A DNA stretch of 64,000 bases. Source: Sulfitobacter noctilucicola. GTDB lineage: Bacteria > Pseudomonadota > Alphaproteobacteria > Rhodobacterales > Rhodobacteraceae. The stretch spans positions 3,038,001 through 3,102,000 of the forward strand of contig NZ_JASD01000008.1 in assembly GCF_000622385.1 (NCBI RefSeq), in the 5' to 3' direction. Below the pieces are notes generated by a model, which searched no databases, had not been told where the DNA came from, and was given only the letters and a program-made list of their open reading frames with translations. Every line of letters starts with the position of its first letter. Position 1 is the stretch's first letter. The position numbers were made by a program, and so were the translations under genes. Positions 59,208 to 64,000 of this stretch are shown piece by piece.

Positions 59208-61070
59208 TCACGGATGCGTGTTGAAGGCAAACTCATATTGCTCATCTTGTTCATGAGGCGGACCGTAGGGTTTCAGGGCAGCGGGCGCATGAACCTCGAA
59301 GGCGATATCGGCAAGGCCGAGCGCCAGCGACAAGGGGCCTGGCGCGGCGGCATAGAGCGGTCGGAGATCTGTGGCGAAGCTGTTCTTGAACTGGCGCAAT
59401 CCATGGTCCTCCGCGCGGGCGCGCACAAACGGCAGGCGTGACATCCAATGGGGCAGGTCAGGCACAGCCGCCAGGCTGACGTGCATCTTGTTGCGCTTAT
59501 CCGCATATGCCAGCGCTTTCGCGATCAGCGCGTGCATGGTGCCATCGGGCAAACTGCTTTGGTGGCGCATCAGATCAAGTGTCATTGATCGCGCGTCATA
59601 GTGAAAACTCGCAAAAGCAATCAGCTCCTCCGCACGGTACGCGACAAAGACCTCTTGGCGGGAAAGATAAGCAGGACAAAAGCGACCCATGGTGCCGCCG
59701 CGCGCTGTGCCATGTCCTGATTGCCACAATGCATCAATGCGGGCCATCTCGGCGATGGGGAGCTGGCTTGCCCGCCCGACGATGACGCCAGCCGTTTGCG
59801 CCTTGCGCAATTTTCGCCGCAGACTTCGGCGGGCAGGGGAATTCAGGTCGAACGAGGCGACATCCACGACCGCTTCCTGCGCAGTCCGCATCACCGACCA
59901 GCCCTTTTGCCGTGCCGCAAGTGCCGTGCGCGCGGATCCTTTGTAGAGGAAAGGGATCAGGCCGTGGGACTTCGCATCGGCACAGAGCCTTCCCAATGCT
60001 GCTTTGGCAGACCCTTCAACCGGGTCGAACATCAGAGTTGCGGTTTGCCGCGTATGCCATAGGGCAAAGGAACCTTCGGGATGCTCTGCCAGTCGCCCGC
60101 CGTTTTGCAAGAGCACTGCACATTCGCCTGTATAGGGTCTTCTTGCAGGTGACACGAATGCGTACCGCTGGTCTGGCGGGCTGCTCGGTGAGCGGAGCAC
60201 CATCGCGACTGCGATGATGGCCGGACCTGCGTAGTAGAACAGGCGGAAAGCCATGATGCCGGTGATCATCTCTGCGGGAGGGAGTTGGGGAAGGAGCGCC
60301 AATAGTGTCAGCTCAAATGCGCCTATCCCCCCTGGTGCGCCAGATACCAGGCCCGTGCCGAGCGCCAGCATGAAAGCGGGTAGGAACGCTGCAAAGGCTA
60401 CGTCGCTTGTGGGGCAGAGAAGATAAAGCGCAAGTGCCGCGGCCAGTATGTCCAGCGTGGCCCAACCCAGTATGGCAGCGCTTGCAGTGAGACTGGGCAG
60501 AAACCTTAGGCTGCTGAAGGGACGCAAATAGGGATCGAAGCTGAGCCATAGCCAGAGCGGCGGCAGAAGAAAGGTAACGCCGATTGCAGGCCAGAAAAGC
60601 CAGTCCGGTGCCGGTAACACGACCGCAGCCAGCGATGTAAGATACACGAGCGCCAGAAGGAATGTCAGGGTCACAAATCCGGCAAGACGGAGGGCTTGCG
60701 CAAATGATAGCTTTTGCAGCATGCGCCATCGTACCACCGCGCCGGTAAACACACCAAAGCCCGCAGTCTGCGCCACAGCGATCGCCGCGAAACCGGACTG
60801 TCTGGCGCATTTACACGTGACGCCGGTTGCAAAGTGTCTGTGTGCGACGCTGTCGTAACGGGCAACGGCCCAAAGGCTCGCCGCACAGAGAAGAGATACG
60901 CCTAAGATTATAGATGGTGTCAGCCCGCGCAGCAGGGCGGGAAGGTTGGTGAGCGCGGATAGATCGACACGCTGCATCAGTAACCAGATGCAAAAGCCCA
61001 TAACAAAAAAGGGCAAAGCGGCACGCAGTGCATTCACGCGCTTTCGGGCGATCTTTATTTCCGGCCTCAT
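59208..61070 (-). CDS. MprF-like protein: flippase-type membrane domain plus lysyltransferase-type (DUF2156) domain
   Basis: 620 aa. The N-terminal ~300 residues have about eight membrane helices (LPFFVMGFCIWLLMQRV at the start, then SGAPGGIGAFELTLLALLP, the typical flippase motif), shorter than the 14 of standard MprF. The C-terminal ~300 residues match the aminoacyl-transferase domain (SFALWHTRQTATLMFDPVEGSAK, FLYKGSARTALAARQKGWSVMRTAQEAVVDVASFDL, LDLMRHQSSLPDGTMHALIAKAL). MprF adds lysine or alanine to phosphatidylglycerol and flips it, lowering envelope charge. Reduced helix number hints that the enzyme may transfer without full flippase capacity. Confidence 0.8.
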   Translation of the reverse strand: MRPEIKIARKRVNALRAALPFFVMGFCIWLLMQRVDLSALTNLPALLRGLTPSIILGVSLLCAASLWAVARYDSVAHRHFATGVTCKCARQSGFAAIAVAQTAGFGVFTGAVVRWRMLQKLSFAQALRLAGFVTLTFLLALVYLTSLAAVVLPAPDWLFWPAIGVTFLLPPLWLWLSFDPYLRPFSSLRFLPSLTASAAILGWATLDILAAALALYLLCPTSDVAFAAFLPAFMLALGTGLVSGAPGGIGAFELTLLALLPQLPPAEMITGIMAFRLFYYAGPAIIAVAMVLRSPSSPPDQRYAFVSPARRPYTGECAVLLQNGGRLAEHPEGSFALWHTRQTATLMFDPVEGSAKAALGRLCADAKSHGLIPFLYKGSARTALAARQKGWSVMRTAQEAVVDVASFDLNSPARRSLRRKLRKAQTAGVIVGRASQLPIAEMARIDALWQSGHGTARGGTMGRFCPAYLSRQEVFVAYRAEELIAFASFHYDARSMTLDLMRHQSSLPDGTMHALIAKALAYADKRNKMHVSLAAVPDLPHWMSRLPFVRARAEDHGLRQFKNSFATDLRPLYAAAPGPLSLALGLADIAFEVHAPAALKPYGPPHEQDEQYEFAFNTHP

Positions 61071-61155
61071 ACGTCTTTTCCCCGATTGCAGCCGGTTTAG
61101 GGGCTATCAGAAGGGGCTTTGTGGAAAAGTTAACGCCGCCGGGGTCCGGATAGAA

Positions 61156-61187
61156 AAAGCGCCCTTCATTTGAGTGAAAGGCGCTTT
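61156..61187 (-). terminator. Terminator between the DUF1476 gene and the MprF-like gene
   Basis: 13-bp stem with one mismatch (61156-61168 and 61175-61187, 6-nt loop). On the leftward strand it ends in TTTTT, so it terminates the DUF1476 transcript 22 bp after its stop, before the MprF-like gene starts at 61070. Confidence 0.8.
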
Positions 61188-61209
61188 GGTCGTGTTATTG
61201 ATGAGCGGA

Positions 61210-61527
61210 TCAATCCAGCTCTGAAATCAATTGTGCTTTTGCTTCGGCCATCAGGCTGACCATTTTCGCGCGGATCGTCGCTTCGTCAGCCTTGGCACCC
61301 AGATCACCGGACACCTTGCGATAGACATCCTCGTCGCCTGCTTCTTCGAAATCGGACTTGATGACCTCTTTGGCGTAATCCGCCGCGGCATCACCGGTTT
61401 TGCCCATCAGCTCGGCAGCCCAGAGGCCCAACAGCTTGTTGCGGCGGGCTTCGGCTTTGAACTGCATTTCTGCATCGTGGGCGAATTTGTTCTCGAATGC
61501 GTTTTCGCGGTCTTTCATACTGCTCAT
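61210..61527 (-). CDS. DUF1476 / ATP synthase zeta-type inhibitor
   Basis: 105 aa from the ATG at 61527 ([21 protein letters not shown]), with AAGGAG about 6 nt upstream. The protein is nearly all helical: [55 protein letters not shown] and a C-terminal [17 protein letters not shown]. The family includes the zeta subunit of Paracoccus F1-ATPase, which blocks ATP hydrolysis when the proton force falls, and close relatives of unknown role. It is divergent from purC with a 160-bp gap. Confidence 0.85.
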   Translation of the reverse strand: MSSMKDRENAFENKFAHDAEMQFKAEARRNKLLGLWAAELMGKTGDAAADYAKEVIKSDFEEAGDEDVYRKVSGDLGAKADEATIRAKMVSLMAEAKAQLISELD

Positions 61528-61687
61528 GGCGGCTCCTTGTGGTTGCTGGTGCATCTCTTACACAAATGTATGCAAGCAGGCCGGAAAACAAGATGTTTGC
61601 GATGCTTGCAGCACGGGGGGGCATAGATTAAGAGGGCGGCAACAGGTTCAGGGACAGACCTTGCACCCGATATTTGAAAGGACGCCC

Positions 61688-62449
61688 ATGGCCCGGCGCA
61701 AAAAGATTTACGAAGGCAAAGCGAAAGTCCTTTATGAAGGTCCCGAGCCGGGAACGATTGTCCAGTATTTCAAGGACGATGCCACTGCCTTCAACGCCCA
61801 GAAAAAGGACGTCATCGAAGGCAAGGGTGTTCTGAACAACATGCTGTCTGAGTACTTTATGTCCGGCCTGAACCAGATCGGCGTGCCGACGCATTTCATA
61901 AAACGGCTGAACATGCGCGAACAACTGGTGCGCCAGTGCGAGATCATTCCTTTGGAAGTGATCGTGCGCAACTACGCTGCGGGCACTATGTCCAAGCGGC
62001 TCGGCATTGATGAAGGTACGCAGTTGCCGCGCCCGATTGTCGAATATTGCTACAAGGACGATTCTCTGGGGGATCCGCTTGTGACCGAAGAGCATATCGC
62101 GGCATTCGGTTGGGCAAGCCAGCAGGACATGGAAGACATTCTCAGCCTTGCGCTGCGTGTCAATGACTTCATGTCCGGTATCATGATGGCCGTCGGCATC
62201 CGTTTGGTCGATTTCAAGATCGAGATCGGCCGCGTGTTTGACGGCGATTTCCAGCGCCTGATCGTGGCGGACGAGATCAGCCCCGACAGCTGTCGTCTGT
62301 GGGATATCGAGACTGGCCAGAAGCTGGACAAGGATGTGTTCCGCCGCGATCTGGGATCGCTGACGGATGCCTATACAGAAGTGGCGCGGCGGTTGGGCGT
62401 GATGCCCAAGAACTCCACGCCGGTGACCAAACCGACGCTGATCAACTGA
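61688..62449 (+). CDS. purC: SAICAR synthetase
   Basis: 253 aa. It joins CAIR and aspartate with ATP. Motifs [13 protein letters not shown] at the N-terminus, [41 protein letters not shown] and [13 protein letters not shown] mark the family. I use the ATG at 61688. It opens the purC-purS-purQ cluster, which has a 50-bp gap before purS. Confidence 0.96.
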   Translation: MARRKKIYEGKAKVLYEGPEPGTIVQYFKDDATAFNAQKKDVIEGKGVLNNMLSEYFMSGLNQIGVPTHFIKRLNMREQLVRQCEIIPLEVIVRNYAAGTMSKRLGIDEGTQLPRPIVEYCYKDDSLGDPLVTEEHIAAFGWASQQDMEDILSLALRVNDFMSGIMMAVGIRLVDFKIEIGRVFDGDFQRLIVADEISPDSCRLWDIETGQKLDKDVFRRDLGSLTDAYTEVARRLGVMPKNSTPVTKPTLIN

Positions 62450-62499
62450 AGCAGGCGTCGGACTTAAGATTATTGGCCAAGTGAAGCAGGGGACGCATC

Positions 62500-62730
62500 A
62501 TGAAAGCACGCGTGCACGTAATGTTGAAAAACGGTGTTCTGGATCCGCAGGGTGAAGCAGTTCGTCATGCCTTGGGGGCCTTGGGCTTTGATGGTGTGAA
62601 CGGCGTTCGTCAGGGCAAGGTGATCGAGCTGGATCTGGCGGATGGCACATCCGAGGCTGATATCACCTCCATGTGTGAGAAGCTGCTGGCGAACACAGTG
62701 ATCGAATCCTATTCGGTGGAGATGGTCTGA
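62500..62730 (+). CDS. purS: FGAM synthase PurS subunit
   Basis: 76 aa, normal length. PurS is the small bridging subunit of the three-part formylglycinamidine synthetase in bacteria without a fused large purL. Family features: [46 protein letters not shown] and the final [16 protein letters not shown]. The stop shares a base with the purQ ATG (TGATG), so the two are coupled. Confidence 0.95.
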   Translation: MKARVHVMLKNGVLDPQGEAVRHALGALGFDGVNGVRQGKVIELDLADGTSEADITSMCEKLLANTVIESYSVEMV

Positions 62731-63398
62731 TGCGTGCAGCAGTTGTTGTCTTTCCCGGCTCGAACTGTGACCGCGATCTTGCCGTCGCTTTTGAAGCCGC
62801 AGGCGCGCAGGTCGAGATGGTCTGGCACAAGGACAGCGAACTGTCTCAGAATGTCGACATCGTAGGTATTCCAGGCGGATTTTCCTACGGCGACTACCTG
62901 CGCTGTGGGGCTATTGCGGCGCAATCGCCGATTGTGGCGTCGGTCAAGGCTCATGCCGATCGTGGCGGTTATGTCATGGGCATCTGCAATGGCTTTCAAG
63001 TCCTGACCGAGACAGGGTTGCTGCCCGGTGCTTTGCTGCGCAACGCCGGTTTGAAGTACATCTGCAAGACCGTTGGCTTGCGGGTCGAAACATCCAACAG
63101 CGCTTTTACCGAAGGCTACAACGCTGGCGATGTGATCGACATTCCAATTGCCCACCATGATGGCAACTATTTTGCTGATGCCGAAACTGTCGCACGTCTT
63201 CAGGGCGAGGACCGCGTTGCTTTCCGCTATACCGACAACCCTAACGGGGCGATCGCCGATATTGCCGGTATCCTTTCGGAAAACCGCAGGGTGTTGGGTA
63301 TGATGCCACATCCCGAACGGGCAGCTGATGCAGGGCACGGCGGGACCGACGGACAAGCGCTCTTTCGCGCATTGGCAGGGGTGCTGGCGACAGCGTGA
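62730..63398 (+). CDS. purQ: FGAM synthase glutaminase subunit
   Basis: 222 aa. The class I glutamine amidotransferase: catalytic Cys in [17 protein letters not shown] (about 89), the catalytic His/Glu pair in the C-terminal [12 protein letters not shown]. It produces ammonia for the PurL subunit, which is not in this window. The N-terminus [20 protein letters not shown] is characteristic. purL may lie beyond the window or elsewhere, as in related genomes. Confidence 0.96.
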   Translation: MRAAVVVFPGSNCDRDLAVAFEAAGAQVEMVWHKDSELSQNVDIVGIPGGFSYGDYLRCGAIAAQSPIVASVKAHADRGGYVMGICNGFQVLTETGLLPGALLRNAGLKYICKTVGLRVETSNSAFTEGYNAGDVIDIPIAHHDGNYFADAETVARLQGEDRVAFRYTDNPNGAIADIAGILSENRRVLGMMPHPERAADAGHGGTDGQALFRALAGVLATA

Positions 63399-63434
63399 CT
63401 TGAGCGGCACCTCAGGCCCGCGTAGACTGGCGGG

Positions 63435-64000
63435 ATGAGTACCTCAGCGGATAGTAAACCGAGCCTCAACGTGTCCTGGCGGGCGCGCGTGGCAATCGGA
63501 TTGATTATGGCACTTGCTGTGCTGGTAATCTCCGTGACCAACAAGCTGCTGACCGACCGTTTTACTGAAAGTACACGCAACCGTGCTGAGTTGCGGATTG
63601 CCTTGTATAGCGGAAACCTGCTGGCTGAATTGCGCCAGAATGCGATTGTGCCACAGCTTCTGGCGCGTGATCCGTCGTTAATCACAGCCTTGCAGAACGC
63701 CGACTATTCTCTGTCTACCCAGCGGCTGATCTCCTTCGTGGAAGAAATCGGTGCGGCGTCTTTGATGCTTTATGACATTGACGGGCGCACGGTCGCGGCC
63801 ACCGACCGTAACAGGTTGCAATCGCAACACCGGTCCGAACCCTATTTCGTCGACGCCATCCGGTCCAATGCCACCATCTTCAACACCATCAAACTGGAAG
63901 GTGGCGGTTACCGGTTTATGTATTCACGCCGGATACAGGCGGGCGGCAACACGCTCGGCGTCATCGCGGTTGAGGTTGATCTGCAAAAGTTCGAGCGTGC
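63435..64000 (+). CDS. DctB-like sensor histidine kinase (5' part)
   Basis: The first 188 residues from the ATG at 63435 run off the window end. A short cytoplasmic tail and a membrane helix (about 20-40, VAIGLIMALAVLVISVTNKLL) lead into a dCache-like periplasmic domain containing QNAIVPQLLARDPSLITALQ, GAASLMLYDIDGRTVAATDRN, YFVDAIRSNATIFNT and TLGVIAVEVDLQKFE. This matches DctB-type C4-dicarboxylate sensors, though the ligand cannot be told. The kinase domain lies outside the window, so the call is only for the sensor part. It starts 36 bp after purQ. Confidence 0.75.
   Translation, partial: MSTSADSKPSLNVSWRARVAIGLIMALAVLVISVTNKLLTDRFTESTRNRAELRIALYSGNLLAELRQNAIVPQLLARDPSLITALQNADYSLSTQRLISFVEEIGAASLMLYDIDGRTVAATDRNRLQSQHRSEPYFVDAIRSNATIFNTIKLEGGGYRFMYSRRIQAGGNTLGVIAVEVDLQKFER

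Overview
The window is a piece of a chromosome from an alphaproteobacterium, most likely a marine Rhodobacterales species of the Roseobacter group. That assignment is inferred from gene content and order: a DUF4167 protein, an lptF-lptG-lptD-surA-pdxA-rsmA run, a DUF1476 (ATP synthase zeta-type) gene beside purC-purS-purQ, a separate corrinoid protein and homocysteine methyltransferase, and DUF1638. Core genes are GC-rich and tightly packed, often with ATGA, GTGA or TGATG stop/start overlaps.

Core block 1 (1-18.1 kb): the end of prmC; a DUF4167 protein; a seven-gene leftward operon (lptF, lptG, lptD, surA-like, pdxA, rsmA, lipoprotein) for LPS export, outer-membrane folding, vitamin B6 synthesis and rRNA modification; pepA-holC; a membrane-anchored retropepsin-like protease; a MarC protein; a YheS-like ABC-F ATPase; a Bcr/CflA transporter; ndk; a DUF4112 protein; and an aldose 1-epimerase.

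Accessory block (about 18.3-44.24 kb): two islands stand in tandem at the 3' end of one tRNA-Asn(GUU) gene. Three copies of the tRNA 3' end mark the junctions: a 24-bp copy at 18305-18328, a 49-bp copy at 29561-29609, and the intact tRNA at 44238-44312. Island A (about 11.3 kb) looks like an integrative mobilizable element: a long tyrosine integrase, a MobV-type relaxase next to a candidate oriT, an AAA+ ATPase with a small partner, and a lower-GC defence-like cargo. The cargo is a membrane protein plus DGQHR protein, and two adenine methyltransferases plus an HNH nuclease with a divergent XRE regulator across a palindrome. Island B (about 14.7 kb) looks phage- or satellite-derived: integrase, AlpA/Xis-like protein, a noncoding ~1 kb region with iterons, a tightly coupled operon ending in a small-terminase-like protein and a large terminase split into ATPase and nuclease ORFs, then cargo (DUF6998-like nuclease, family 2 glycosyltransferase, GIY-YIG protein, DUF3489-like protein, and a C5-cytosine methyltransferase with a likely partner restriction enzyme). 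I recognised no capsid, portal, tail or lysis gene.

Core block 2 (44.3-64 kb): an MBL-fold hydrolase, an orphan-looking EnvZ-like kinase, a thioesterase, a CAU-anticodon tRNA, an OmpA-domain protein, purM-purN, rnd, a RidA protein, a lipoprotein, sufE, then a one-carbon/methionine neighbourhood (DUF1638, a 51-aa membrane protein, a corrinoid protein, a radical SAM protein, creatinase, a homocysteine S-methyltransferase), an MprF-like protein, the DUF1476 gene, purC-purS-purQ, and the start of a DctB-like sensor kinase cut by the window edge.

The points most worth follow-up are the tandem islands, the capsid-less terminase island with its iterons and split terminase, the uncharacterised defence-like cassettes, the B12/creatine/methionine neighbourhood, and a hairpin covering the ribosome-binding site of the creatinase gene. 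All functional calls come from reading sequence motifs; no database search was run.
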